A stretch of DNA of 64,000 bases from Streptomyces calvus (GCF_006782915.1 NZ_VCNP01000009.1:1-64000), one strand, 5' to 3'. Counted from the stretch's first letter, positions 8,111 through 16,495 are shown. Numbers and translations: made by a program. Notes: generated by a model not told the origin, from the sequence alone.

Positions 8111-9672
8111 CCACCGGCCGGCCACCCGTCGTCGACCACAGGACGCTCGTGCTGGGCCGTCGGCTCGGGCAGGGCGGGCAGGGCACCGTCCACCAGGTGA
8201 CCAACCGGAGGGTCAGCACCTCACAGGGCGGCGGCTGGGACGCCGTCTACAAGGAGTACGCGCCGACCGTGCTCCCCCAACTGGACGTGCCCGTACTGGA
8301 ACAGCTGGTGGCACTGCCGCTCGGGCTCACCGCCGCGCAGGGACGGTGGCTGTGCGAGCGAGCGGCCTGGCCCGCCGCCGTGGTCCGTCGGCAGGGCATC
8401 ACCTGCGGGTTCCTGATGCGGGCCGTACCCGAACGCTTCATGTTCGAACTGCGCGGCCTGCAGGGGAACACCGGGACGACGCGGCGTCCGGCGAACGTGG
8501 AGTACCTGCTCAACGACGACGCCTACGTCGCCGGCATCGGACTGGTCATCAGCGAACGGGACAGGCTGCTGCTCCTGTCGGACCTCGCCGGCACCCTCGA
8601 CCGGCTCCACGGCATGGACGTCGCCGTCGGCGATCTGTCTCCCAAGAACCTCCTCTTCACCACCGATCCGCGCCCCGGCTGTTTCCTCATCGACTGCGAC
8701 GCCGTGCGGCTGCGCGGCGCCACCGCGCTTCCCCAGGCGGAGACGCCCGACTGGGAACTCCCCGCGGGCGAGCAGAAGGCGACCCGCGCAGGCGACGCGT
8801 ACAAGTTCGCACTGCTCGCGGTACGGCTGCTCGCGCGTGACCAGACCACCACCGACCCCGCCGTTCTGGCCTCGCTCAGCCCGGAGCTGGGCCGACTGGC
8901 CCGCGCGGGCCTCGGCCGGGACCCGGCCGCCAGACCGACACCGGCGCAGTGGGCCGCACAGCTCAACACCGCGAGCAGGAAGGCGTCCACCAGACCCGCC
9001 GCGGGCCACGCGGGGCGCCGGCGGACCCGCACCGGCGCCCCGCCACCGCCCGGCGCCACCGGAACACCTCCCGCTCCCCGTCCGGTCACGAACAAGGGCG
9101 CCGGTGTGGCCGCCGCGGTCGTCCTGGGACTGGTGGGCCTGTTCGCCCTGGAGGCCGCGCAGGACGACGCCGGTTCGGGCTCCAGCACCTCCGTGGGCGC
9201 CAGTCCCACCGCTCCTTCTTACGCGGACCCGCCGGACTACGACCCGCCGGAGAGCGAACCCGACCCGCCGGACTACGAGCCGCCGGAGGAGGAACCCGAC
9301 CCGCCCGACCCGCGCCCGACCGAGGCGCCGGAACCGCCGCCCGAGCCCCCGCCGCCGCCTCCTCCACCACCGCCTCCGCCTCCGCCTCCGAAGAACTACG
9401 GGGCGATAGCGGTGAACCGGTCCGGGGGTTACGGCAGAGCGTGGGACTACGACTCGCGGGCCGAGGCGAGGGCGGCAGCGCTGAACAGCTGCAACCGCAG
9501 CGACTGCAAGGTCCTGGCGAGTTTCGTCAACAGCTGCGGCGCCGTCGCCTACAACCCGGGCACCGGCAGTTACCACGGCGGCAGCGGCGCCACCGAGGGC
9601 GAGGCCACACGGAACGCCGTGGCCCGCGCCGGCGGCGGCCGGTGGATCACCTGGGTGTGCACCACGCGGTAG
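8107..9672 (+). CDS. protein kinase with TM segment, Pro-rich stalk and DUF4189-like C-terminal domain
   Basis: Product of 521 aa, GTG start in a GTGA overlap. The kinase domain (~15-300) has a Gly-rich loop LGQGGQGTV, a candidate ATP-anchoring Lys in YKEY (K49), a catalytic loop GDLSPKN (D176, N181), and a metal-binding region IDCDAV in place of DFG. This is an atypical kinase fold of the sort seen in TerY-P triads. One hydrophobic segment (~330-352) is followed by an acidic/Pro-rich stretch with PPDY/PPE repeats and polyproline. Residues ~429-521 resemble DUF4189 (KNYGAIAV, RAEARAAALNSC), with four Cys that could form two disulfides. Topology predicts a cytoplasmic kinase and an extracytoplasmic sensor-like tail, which is inference. 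Confidence 0.88.
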   Translation: MTTGRPPVVDHRTLVLGRRLGQGGQGTVHQVTNRRVSTSQGGGWDAVYKEYAPTVLPQLDVPVLEQLVALPLGLTAAQGRWLCERAAWPAAVVRRQGITCGFLMRAVPERFMFELRGLQGNTGTTRRPANVEYLLNDDAYVAGIGLVISERDRLLLLSDLAGTLDRLHGMDVAVGDLSPKNLLFTTDPRPGCFLIDCDAVRLRGATALPQAETPDWELPAGEQKATRAGDAYKFALLAVRLLARDQTTTDPAVLASLSPELGRLARAGLGRDPAARPTPAQWAAQLNTASRKASTRPAAGHAGRRRTRTGAPPPPGATGTPPAPRPVTNKGAGVAAAVVLGLVGLFALEAAQDDAGSGSSTSVGASPTAPSYADPPDYDPPESEPDPPDYEPPEEEPDPPDPRPTEAPEPPPEPPPPPPPPPPPPPPPKNYGAIAVNRSGGYGRAWDYDSRAEARAAALNSCNRSDCKVLASFVNSCGAVAYNPGTGSYHGGSGATEGEATRNAVARAGGGRWITWVCTTR

Positions 9673-10087
9673 CCCTCGGACGCACTGCGCCGATCAGCCG
9701 GCAGGCCTCGCCCCGACGGCATCCGCCGCCCCACGTCAGCGTGGTCGGCACGGGCGTCCGCCTCCTCGCCCGCGCACTTCTTCCTCGCCGACGCGGTGGC
9801 GTGCCCGTGCCCGAGGAGGCGCGGGGCGCGGTCGTCAGCGGCCCGGCGGCGGCCGAGGGTCCGCGCCGGGTCACCTCGCCGCTCTCCCCGGCCGGCCGGG
9901 GGCGGGTTCGAGACGCACTGAGCGCGGAAGTCCCCCGGGCGGCGGACGGCTCCGTCGCGCTCACGGCCCGCACGCGGCGCAGGACCGGCCGAGCTGTCCG
10001 GCGGTGCCCGTGACGTCGTGACGTCGCGTTTTGCGACAGCGGGGCTCGGGTCGGCATCCCGCTGCGGGACGCCGGTGCCGACCGTTC
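9673..10087. other. gap with possible gene remnant
   Basis: This 415-bp gap has no intact gene. Part of it (about 9800-10013, plus strand) reads as coding-like sequence with high third-position GC: VPVPEEARGAVVSGPAA, then RVTSPLSPAGRGRVRDAL and VPRAADGSVALTAR. To my eye this resembles C-terminal tails of Streptomyces class-I methyltransferases. A second frame just upstream (HFFLADAVA) looks like the preceding part, so a frameshifted decayed gene is possible. I could not identify a start. Confidence 0.35.
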
Positions 10088-11089
10088 CTACCCGGTTTCA
10101 TCGGCGCCGTTCGTCGCCGACGCAAGGTCGGCCAGAGCGCGCAGCGTCGCCTCCGCCTCGGTGATCAACCGGTGGACGAGTTCGGCGGCCGGGGCGACGT
10201 CGTGGACGAGGCCGACGGTCTGGCCCGTCAACGGGATCAGTTCGTGCGCCGTGCCGTCGCGCATCGACGTCATCACTGCGGTGCGCAACGCTTCGGCCCG
10301 GGCGGCGGCCGCTTCGGCGTCGGCGTTACCCTCCTCGACGAACCGGGTGCGCAGCGACCGGGGGACGGTGCTGTACCCACCCTCGGTGGGCGGGGGCAGG
10401 ATGTGCTCGACGAACGCCACTTTGACGGTGTCCTCGCTGGCGGCGGAGACGATGGCGGCCTTCCAGTCGTCGCTGACCCCGCATTCGACCGAGGCCAGGA
10501 ATCGGGTGCCGATGTTCACGCCCTGCGCCCCCAGGGTCAGTGCCGCGGCGATGCCCCGTCCGTCGGCGACGCCGCCGGAGGCGAGTACCGGCAGCGGACG
10601 GACGGCGTCGACGACCTGCGGCACCAGCGCCATCGTGCTGACATCGCCGCAGAACCCGCCGGATTCCGTGCCCTGCGCGCTGATCACGTCGACGCCTGCC
10701 TCGGCCGCGCGCACCGCCTGCTCAACGGTCGTCACCTGCTGCAGGAAGACCGCGCCGGCGTCGTGGACGCGGGTCACCAGATCGTCCGGCGCGCCGAGCG
10801 CGAAGGAGAACACCTTTGGCGCCTCGGCGATCACCGCGTCGAAGAGTTCGGGGTCGAACGGCCGCCGGGTCATGTTCAGCGCGAACGGCCGGTCGGTGAG
10901 ATCGCGCAGTCGACGCACGTCGTCGCGGACCTGCGCCGGCGTGCGCAGGGTGGTGGGGACACTGCCCAGCGCCCCAGCGTTGCTGACGGCCGCGGCAAGC
11001 CGCATGCCCTGCTGCCAGGGCCCTCCGAGCGGCCCTTGCACGATCGGCACCTCGATGCCCAATACTCCGCACACCGGTGTCCGAAGCAT
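10088..11089 (-). CDS. nitronate monooxygenase-family FMN enzyme
   Basis: Product of 333 aa. The start is the ATG of MLRTPVCGVLG, preceded by GGAGG at 6-7 nt; an ATG six codons earlier lacks a good site. It is an NMO / 2-nitropropane dioxygenase-type TIM barrel: PIVQGPLGG at the N-terminus, VISAQGTESGG, and an FMN-phosphate loop LASGGVADGRGIAAAL followed by GAQGVNIGTRFLAS. Such enzymes oxidise nitronates, and some members act on acyl carriers instead, so the substrate is open. It is divergent from the alpha/beta hydrolase gene. Confidence 0.88.
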   Translation of the reverse strand: MLRTPVCGVLGIEVPIVQGPLGGPWQQGMRLAAAVSNAGALGSVPTTLRTPAQVRDDVRRLRDLTDRPFALNMTRRPFDPELFDAVIAEAPKVFSFALGAPDDLVTRVHDAGAVFLQQVTTVEQAVRAAEAGVDVISAQGTESGGFCGDVSTMALVPQVVDAVRPLPVLASGGVADGRGIAAALTLGAQGVNIGTRFLASVECGVSDDWKAAIVSAASEDTVKVAFVEHILPPPTEGGYSTVPRSLRTRFVEEGNADAEAAAARAEALRTAVMTSMRDGTAHELIPLTGQTVGLVHDVAPAAELVHRLITEAEATLRALADLASATNGADETG

Positions 11090-11326
11090 TGCGCCTCCAT
11101 CCCGCATCCCCGAGACGGCGTTGTCCGGATGTCAAGCCTAGGCGCGATGCTTCCCGGCCACCTGTCGAACCGTGCGGACGGACACCACTCGGTCCCACGG
11201 TCACGTTCCGGATCATGCGGGGTCCTGGTCACGGCTCCTGGACCGCGCCGAGGACGTGCGTGAACACACCTGCGCGTGGTTCCGTGCACGGGTGCGTGTC
11301 CTGGACCGTCCCTCTACGATGCGGAT

Positions 11327-12115
11327 ATGCCGGACTTGGAACTGGCGTCACGGCGGCTCGGCAGCGGGCCGCCCCTGGTGGTCGTCCTCCAACTCGACCG
11401 GGACGGCTGGGCACCCGTCCTGGAGCGCCTCGCCCGCGAGCACGAGGTGGTGGCCGTCGACCTCCCTGGCTTCGGCGACAGTCCCTCCCTCCCCGAAGGG
11501 ACCACGCCCACCGTCGAGGCGCTGGCCACCGCCGTCGCCGAATGGCTCCCCGGTGCCGGCCTCAACCGCCCGCCCGTCGCGGGAAACTCCCTCGGCGGAG
11601 CCGTCGCCCTGGAACTGACCCGCAGCGGCGCGGTCGGCAGCGCCGTCACACTGTCCCCCATCGGGCTGTGGACCCGCCCCGAGGCCGCCTACGCTCTCGT
11701 TTCGCTCCGCGTCGCCCACACGATGGCACGGGCCTGCGCCGAACGCCCCGACTGGATCGCCGGACACCCGATCGGGCGCACCGTGGCCTTCTGGCAGCTC
11801 GCCGCCCGGCCCTGGCGGATCCCGAAGGCAGCGGCCGCCGGCGCGCTGCGCAATCTGGCCCGCTCTCCCGGCTTCGAGCCGACGCAGCGCGCGGTGCGCG
11901 CCTACCGGCTGCGGGCCTTCGCCCCTGAGGTTCCCGTCCCGGTCACGGTCGGGTGGGGCACACGGGACCTGATGACCCCACCCCACCAGGCACTCAGGGC
12001 AGCACGACTGCTTCCCGGCGCGCGGCACGTCTCGCTCAAGGGCTGAGGGCACTCACCGATGTCCGACGACCCCGAACAAGTCGCCCGGGTGGTACTCGAC
12101 AGCGTCAGGGGTTGA
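11327..12115 (+). pseudogene. alpha/beta hydrolase interrupted by an in-frame TGA before the catalytic His
   Basis: The ATG at 11327 follows TACGAT (11315-11320) by six bases, consistent with a leaderless transcript. The frame gives 239 aa to a TGA at 12044-12046: a hydrolase with oxyanion region VVVLQLDRDGW, nucleophile elbow GNSLGG and acid GTRDLM. It stops right after HVSLKG. Reading through the TGA continues in the same frame for 22 more codons (GHSPMSDDPEQVARVVLDSV...) to a second TGA at 12113-12115. That is the usual family C-terminus, where the motif is G-C-G-H-x-P and the His is catalytic. The TGA thus sits exactly where Cys (TGC/TGT) is expected. A nonsense point mutation is the simplest explanation; selenocysteine or readthrough are alternatives. 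Without readthrough the product lacks its catalytic His. Confidence 0.75.
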
Positions 12116-12153
12116 CCCGGCCGAGGGCGCCGGACCGCGACGGGCAGTGGCAT

Positions 12154-12197
12154 CCGGGGAGAGCCGTCCAAGGCGGCCGTTTCGGCGGCCTCCCCGG
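12154..12197. terminator. hairpin between convergent genes
   Basis: CCGGGGAG at 12154-12161 pairs with CTCCCCGG at 12190-12197, and inner GCC/GGC elements extend the stem imperfectly. It lies between the convergent hydrolase and MBL-fold genes, where a bidirectional terminator is expected. There is no T-run. Confidence 0.4.
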
Positions 12198-12391
12198 GCT
12201 CCGCAACCGTCGGGCTTCCGTCGCTGTCCGCCCCGCCGCGGGAAGCGCACGGCCTCAGCGGCGCCGTTCCGGGGATTCCGCTCCGTGCCCCGGCCGAGCG
12301 TCTCGTCGGCCGGCGCGAAGCCGGCCGTCTGCTCGCCGTCCGCCGCGTGGTCCTCAAGCATGCGGGCGTGCGGACGCCCACAGGACCGACG

Positions 12392-13588
12392 TCACCGCTC
12401 GCCCGCGAGGTCAAGATCGGCCCTGCTCGCCTCGACTGCACCCTCAGCACCCCGGGGACGCCGCCACGGGTGCGCGATCGGACCGGACACGGCCCGCCAC
12501 CACGCCTCCACCGGCAGCTTCCCGGCGGGCTCGAACGGCTCGCCCGGCCGCGGGAACGCCACCGCCTGGCCGGCCTCCTCGGCCGCGTCCTTCATCCACT
12601 CCCCCGGCTCCGCCCACGCGTGCGGCGCCAGGTTGAACGTTCCCCAGTGGATGGGCAGCAGCACACCGGCCGCCGGGTCACCGCCCTGCAGATCGAGGTG
12701 GGCCCGGACGCCCTCCTCCGGCGTCATGTGGATGTCGGGCCAGAAGTCCGAGTACGCGCCGACCTGGATCATCGTGGCGTCGAACGGGCCGTGGTCGGCG
12801 CCGATGTCCCGGAAGCCGTCGAAGTAGCCGGTGTCGCCGCTGTGGTAGATCCGGTGCTCGTCACCGGCGACCACCCAGGAGGCCCAGAGGGTGTGCTGGG
12901 TGTTGCGCAGGCCCCGTCCGCAGAAGTGGCGGGCCGGGGTGGCGGTCAGGGTGAGACCGCCGACCTTGGTCGTCTCGTGCCAGTCCAGCTCGCGCAGCCG
13001 GCCGGCTGACACGCCCCAGTGCTCCAGGTGTGCGCCCACGCCCAGCGGGACGGCGAACAGGGTGTCGGTGCCGGCCAGCGCCTTGATCGTGGGCAGGTCC
13101 AGGTGGTCGTAGTGGTCGTGGGAGATCACGACGACGTCGACCGGTCCGAGGGCGGCCAGCGGCAGCGGCGCGGGGTGCAGGCGCCGGGGCCCGGCGAACG
13201 GGAACGGCGAGCAGCGCTCGCCCCACACCGGGTCGAACAGGACCCGGTGGCCGTCGATCTCGGCGAGCACGCTGGAGTGGCCCATCCAGGTCAGGCGCAG
13301 CCCGTCGGCGGGCGGGCGGGAGATGTCGGCGAGGGTGGTGGGGTACACCGGGACGGCGCCCTTGGGGGCGCGGCGGGAGCGGCTGTCCTTGTCGAGGTAG
13401 ATCTTCGCCAGGTCCCGCGTCGAGCCCGAGGGCCGGATCCGCGCGTCGCCTCCGGGGTTCTGGAAGACGCCGTTCTTGAAGTGCGGGGAGCGGCGGATGC
13501 GCGCCATGCGCTCACCACTGGGGTCCGCGCCGAAGGCCACGGGCCGCAGCGCGCGGAGTCCGGGGCTCTGGAGACGGGGTCCGGGCAC
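12392..13588 (-). CDS. MBL-fold metal-dependent hydrolase (NAPE-PLD/UlaG-like)
   Basis: Product of 398 aa with a GTG start behind GGAGG. It has the metallo-beta-lactamase fold: WMGHSSVLAEIDG, the metal motif HDHYDH, later His in TPARHFCGRG, the bridging Asp in HSGDTGYF, and HWGTFNL. The N-terminal ~90 residues (HFKNGVFQNPGG) match the leader common to bacterial N-acyl-phosphatidylethanolamine phospholipase-D-like proteins. Substrate is unknown. No signal peptide is evident. It is preceded by a GNAT gene in the same orientation, 66 bp away. Confidence 0.88.
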   Translation of the reverse strand: MPGPRLQSPGLRALRPVAFGADPSGERMARIRRSPHFKNGVFQNPGGDARIRPSGSTRDLAKIYLDKDSRSRRAPKGAVPVYPTTLADISRPPADGLRLTWMGHSSVLAEIDGHRVLFDPVWGERCSPFPFAGPRRLHPAPLPLAALGPVDVVVISHDHYDHLDLPTIKALAGTDTLFAVPLGVGAHLEHWGVSAGRLRELDWHETTKVGGLTLTATPARHFCGRGLRNTQHTLWASWVVAGDEHRIYHSGDTGYFDGFRDIGADHGPFDATMIQVGAYSDFWPDIHMTPEEGVRAHLDLQGGDPAAGVLLPIHWGTFNLAPHAWAEPGEWMKDAAEEAGQAVAFPRPGEPFEPAGKLPVEAWWRAVSGPIAHPWRRPRGAEGAVEASRADLDLAGER

Positions 13589-13654
13589 GGTACCTCCAAG
13601 TGGAGTGGGTCAGGCATTCCATTATGTGCGGCGGGTCCGACAGTGCGGAGCGGG

Positions 13655-14101
13655 TCACGGGCGGGCCGGCTCGCGCACCATGAACACGTCCACCGGGTCC
13701 TCGGTCTCGGCGGTGAAGCCGTGCCGCTCGTACAGCCGCCGGGCCGGGCTGCCGCGCAGGACGTTCAGCCGTACGACGGCACCGGCGCGGTCGCACCGGC
13801 GGAGCAGTGCGCGCAGCACGCCGGAGCCGATGCCGCCGCCCTGGTGCTCCGGCGCCAGGTAGAAGTGCTCCAGCCAGTGGCAGTCACCGGCCGGCCGGAG
13901 CGCCACGCAGCCGGCGAACGCTCCGGCCACCTCGATGACCCGGGTGTGGGCCGGCTCGAACCCGTCCCGCAGCCGTTGCCGTACGCGTCGCGCGTCGTAG
14001 CGACCGAGCCGTTCCAGATCCGCTCGCAGCACCACCGCACGCAGGTCGGCCACCGGCTCGACGTCCGCCGCGGTGGCCGGCCGCACACCCCAGTCCCCCA
14101 T
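13655..14101 (-). CDS. GNAT-family N-acetyltransferase
   Basis: Product of about 148 aa from the ATG at 14101; a GTG three codons earlier (14110) is equally possible because neither has a clear ribosome binding site. A standard GNAT fold is visible: N-terminal VRPATAADVEPVADL, the acetyl-CoA loop APEHQGGGIGSGVL, and the C-terminal strand NPxA-like region SPARRLYERHGF. The acceptor is unknown. It lies between an SGNH hydrolase and an MBL-fold hydrolase on the same strand. Confidence 0.85.
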   Translation of the reverse strand: MGDWGVRPATAADVEPVADLRAVVLRADLERLGRYDARRVRQRLRDGFEPAHTRVIEVAGAFAGCVALRPAGDCHWLEHFYLAPEHQGGGIGSGVLRALLRRCDRAGAVVRLNVLRGSPARRLYERHGFTAETEDPVDVFMVREPARP

Positions 14102-14126
14102 GATCGTCACGCTACCGTGCGAGGGC

Positions 14127-14951
14127 TCACGCCACCGACGCGATCCGGACCTTGATGTCGTCCGGCGACAGCGTGCCCTTGGCGGTCACGTGGTCGCCCG
14201 AGGACTCCCCGCGCAGTCGGCGGCCGATCCACGGCACCAGGTACTGGCGGGCCCAGTGGACGTCGTCGCGGCGGACCTCGAACGTGCCGCGCGGCGGCAG
14301 GGGCGGCCAGGGCTGTTCGGGGTCGGCGGGGACCTCGAGGCCGAGCGCCAGGCCCGCGCGGAGCGCCACCCGGGTGTGTCCCTCGGGCGACAGGTGGAGC
14401 CGGTCGGCGTCCCAGGCCCTGCGGTCCTGGACGCTGCGCAGGGACCACAGGTCGAGCACCGGGCAGCCGTACCGGTCGGCGACGGCCCGCACATGTCCGT
14501 TGTAGGTGGCGATCTTGCCGCGCAGATGCTTGAGCAGGGGCACGCCCCGGGTGTCGAATCCGGTGGTCACCAGGACGGTCCCGGACACGGCGGTGAGCGC
14601 GGCGACCGCCCGCTCGAAGCGCTCGGCCACCTCGTCCGGGTCGCTGCCGGGGCGCAGGATGTCGTTGCCGCCCGCGCAGAACGAGACCAGGTCGGGGGCG
14701 AGTTCGACGGCCCTGGGCAGTTGCTCCGCCACGATCTGGTCCAGCAGCCTGCCGCGCACCGCGAGATTGGTGTACTGGAAGTCGCCTTCGGGCCGGAGGT
14801 CGGCGAGAAGCACGGCGAGCCGGTCGGCCCAGCCGACGAACGCCCCGTCGGGGCCGGGGTCGCCGACGCCCTCGGTGAAGCTGTCCCCCACCGCCACGTA
14901 CGACCCGATCACTGTTCTGCTGTCACTCTTCGAATCGTCTGCCACAGCCAT
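14127..14951 (-). CDS. SGNH/GDSL-family hydrolase
   Basis: Product of 274 aa. Block I is GDSFTEG (nucleophile Ser), block III is GGND, and block V is DADRLHLSPEGH (Asp and His of the triad). Together these give an intact SGNH esterase/lipase-type active site. There is no signal peptide, so it should be cytoplasmic. The ATG has GAGGGTG upstream. Close homologues are widespread in Streptomyces as uncharacterised GDSL hydrolases, and the substrate is unknown. Confidence 0.9.
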   Translation of the reverse strand: MAVADDSKSDSRTVIGSYVAVGDSFTEGVGDPGPDGAFVGWADRLAVLLADLRPEGDFQYTNLAVRGRLLDQIVAEQLPRAVELAPDLVSFCAGGNDILRPGSDPDEVAERFERAVAALTAVSGTVLVTTGFDTRGVPLLKHLRGKIATYNGHVRAVADRYGCPVLDLWSLRSVQDRRAWDADRLHLSPEGHTRVALRAGLALGLEVPADPEQPWPPLPPRGTFEVRRDDVHWARQYLVPWIGRRLRGESSGDHVTAKGTLSPDDIKVRIASVA

Positions 14952-15051
14952 GCATGATTCACCCTCGAATGTGACCTACGCGACCGTAGGCAGGGGTTGA
15001 CGTGCGGTGAGATAAGACACTCTCAAAATGTTGGCCAATTCCGGAATACGG

Positions 15052-15087
15052 CGAAGGCCGGACCCGCGGGTACGGGTCCGGCCTTCG
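15052..15087. terminator. strong hairpin terminator of the M23 peptidase gene
   Basis: A perfect 15-bp inverted repeat (CGAAGGCCGGACCCG and its complement) surrounds a 6-nt loop. It starts 29 bases past the stop of the minus-strand peptidase gene. It is GC-rich with little T-run, typical of Streptomyces terminators. Confidence 0.75.
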
Positions 15088-15115
15088 GCGGTGTGTCGCC
15101 GGGTCGCCTGGAGCG

Positions 15116-16045
15116 TCAGAGGCTGACGCCCTTGGAGCGGAGGTAGGAGACCGGGTCCACGTCCGAGCCGTAGTCCGGCGTGGTGCGGATCTCGAAGTGC
15201 AGGTGCGGGCCGGTCGAGTTGCCGGTCGAGCCGGAGAGGCCGACCTGCTGGCCGCCGGTCACGGTCTGGCCGGCCGAGACGGACAGCGAGGACAGGTGGG
15301 CGTACTGGGCGTAGTGGCCGTCGGCGAGCTCGATGACGACCTGGTTGCCGTACGCGCCGGCCCAGCCCGCGGAGACGACCGTGCCGGAGCCGACGGCCTT
15401 CAGGGAGGTGCCGGTCGGGACGCTGAAGTCGACACCGGTGTGGTAGCCGCTGGACCACATGCTGCCGGCCACCTTGTAGCCGGTGCCGACGCCGCCGCCG
15501 GGCACCGGGGAGCTGTAGCCGGAGGTGGGGGCGGTGCCGGTCTGCGCGGAGTCGTCGGAGGAGGACTGCTCCGCGGACTGCTCGGTGGACTGCTCGGAGG
15601 TCTTCTCCACCGGCTTCTCGGCGGGCTTCTCGGCCTTCGGCTCGGCGGCGGACTTCTTCGGCGCGCTCGGGGCGGCCTTGCCGTCGATGGAGAGCTTCAG
15701 ACCGGGGTGGATGAGCGAGGGGTCGTCACCGACGGCCTCGCGGTTGTCCGCGTAGAGCTGCTTCCAGCCGCCGTCGACGTCCTCGGTCTCGGCGATCTTC
15801 GCGAGGTAGTCGCCGGCCTTCACGGTGTACGTGCGGGCGGCGTCGCTCTTGTCGGTGGTGGCCTTCTGGCCGGCCGCGGAAAGGGACTGGACGGCCTTTT
15901 CGGGAGCCGACTGCGGCGTGGCGGCGTGCGCGCCGGTGGCGCCGAGGAACGGCAGGGCGAGAGCGGCGCCACCGGTTCCGGCGACGGCGATGGAGCGGGT
16001 GAAACGCTGGGCCTTGGTACGGCGGTGCTTACCCTTCGCGGGCAT
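15116..16045 (-). CDS. secreted LysM / M23-family peptidase (cell-wall hydrolase)
   Basis: Product of 309 aa. The start is the ATG of MPAKGKHRRTK, 7-8 nt after GAGAGGA. A twin-basic N-terminus and hydrophobic stretch (IAVAGTGGAALALPFLG) ending in AHA form a signal peptide. Residues ~72-120 are a LysM peptidoglycan-binding domain (YTVKAGDYLAKIA). A Lys/Glu/Pro/Ser-rich linker follows, then an M23 endopeptidase domain with HTGVDFSVPTG and HLHFEIR (zinc ligands and catalytic His). It should cleave peptide cross-links in the wall during growth or development. The 5' leader carries a c-di-AMP riboswitch, so expression should fall when c-di-AMP is high, as for other Streptomyces wall hydrolases. 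Confidence 0.95.
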   Translation of the reverse strand: MPAKGKHRRTKAQRFTRSIAVAGTGGAALALPFLGATGAHAATPQSAPEKAVQSLSAAGQKATTDKSDAARTYTVKAGDYLAKIAETEDVDGGWKQLYADNREAVGDDPSLIHPGLKLSIDGKAAPSAPKKSAAEPKAEKPAEKPVEKTSEQSTEQSAEQSSSDDSAQTGTAPTSGYSSPVPGGGVGTGYKVAGSMWSSGYHTGVDFSVPTGTSLKAVGSGTVVSAGWAGAYGNQVVIELADGHYAQYAHLSSLSVSAGQTVTGGQQVGLSGSTGNSTGPHLHFEIRTTPDYGSDVDPVSYLRSKGVSL

Positions 16046-16053
16046 GACTGTTT

Positions 16054-16190
16054 CCTCTCCGGCGCCTGCGAGGTGAGCTGTCGGGTTCGGACTGGAGATG
16101 CCCGGCCGCGCTTTCGCGCGGCTTAACCCCAAGCCGTTCCGGAGACCGGAACAGGCAGTCGTACCTGTGGGTCCCCCGCTCCTGCCGTAC
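16054..16190 (-). promoter_or_regulatory. c-di-AMP (ydaO/yuaA-type) riboswitch
   Basis: Read on the minus strand, the leader of the M23 gene contains the conserved blocks of actinobacterial ydaO riboswitches: AGGAGCGGGGGACCCA, then CTTGGGGTTAAGCCG followed by a CGCG-GAAA-CGCG hairpin, then CCGAACCCGACAGCTCACCTCG and AGGCGCCGGAGAGGA. The order and the terminal GACAGCTCACCTCG block match Streptomyces examples I know upstream of rpf and other wall-lytic genes. It ends about 10 nt before the ATG, where it can sequester the ribosome binding site or terminate transcription. Confidence 0.85.
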
Positions 16191-16495
16191 ACGGGTCAGT
16201 GTGTGCGGGCTCCGGGCGGCGGCAGGATTAGGCGTCCGTCCGGATCGGTGGCGAACGTAAGCGACCCGGACGCGCGGGGACAAGCGCGAGCTTCACGGCG
16301 AACGCGCTTTTCCGTGATCCACGGACCGAAAAGGGGTCACCGAGCGTCGATCCGCATGCCGACGCCGCCGCGAATTCCCTTGTCCCGACCGGGAATTACG
16401 TGAGCATGACGGCGACGCATTGTCACGGATATGACGATGCTCACGCACCCCTTCCTCATCTCCCTTTCTTTTAGGGCACGTTATACCGAAGACGC
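16191..16495. promoter_or_regulatory. promoter region of the M23 gene
   Basis: This gene-free stretch lies between the riboswitch and the end of the alpha-galactosidase gene. On the minus strand TTGTCC (16278-16283) and TACGTT (16254-16259) are 18 bp apart, a plausible vegetative promoter placing the start about 65 bp before the riboswitch core. The rest is AT-richer than average and I see no gene in it. Confidence 0.4.

Noticed and set aside
12047..12115. Frameshift as the cause of the truncated hydrolase
   Set aside because: The C-terminal motif continues in the same frame after the TGA, so no indel is needed; a single-codon substitution explains it.
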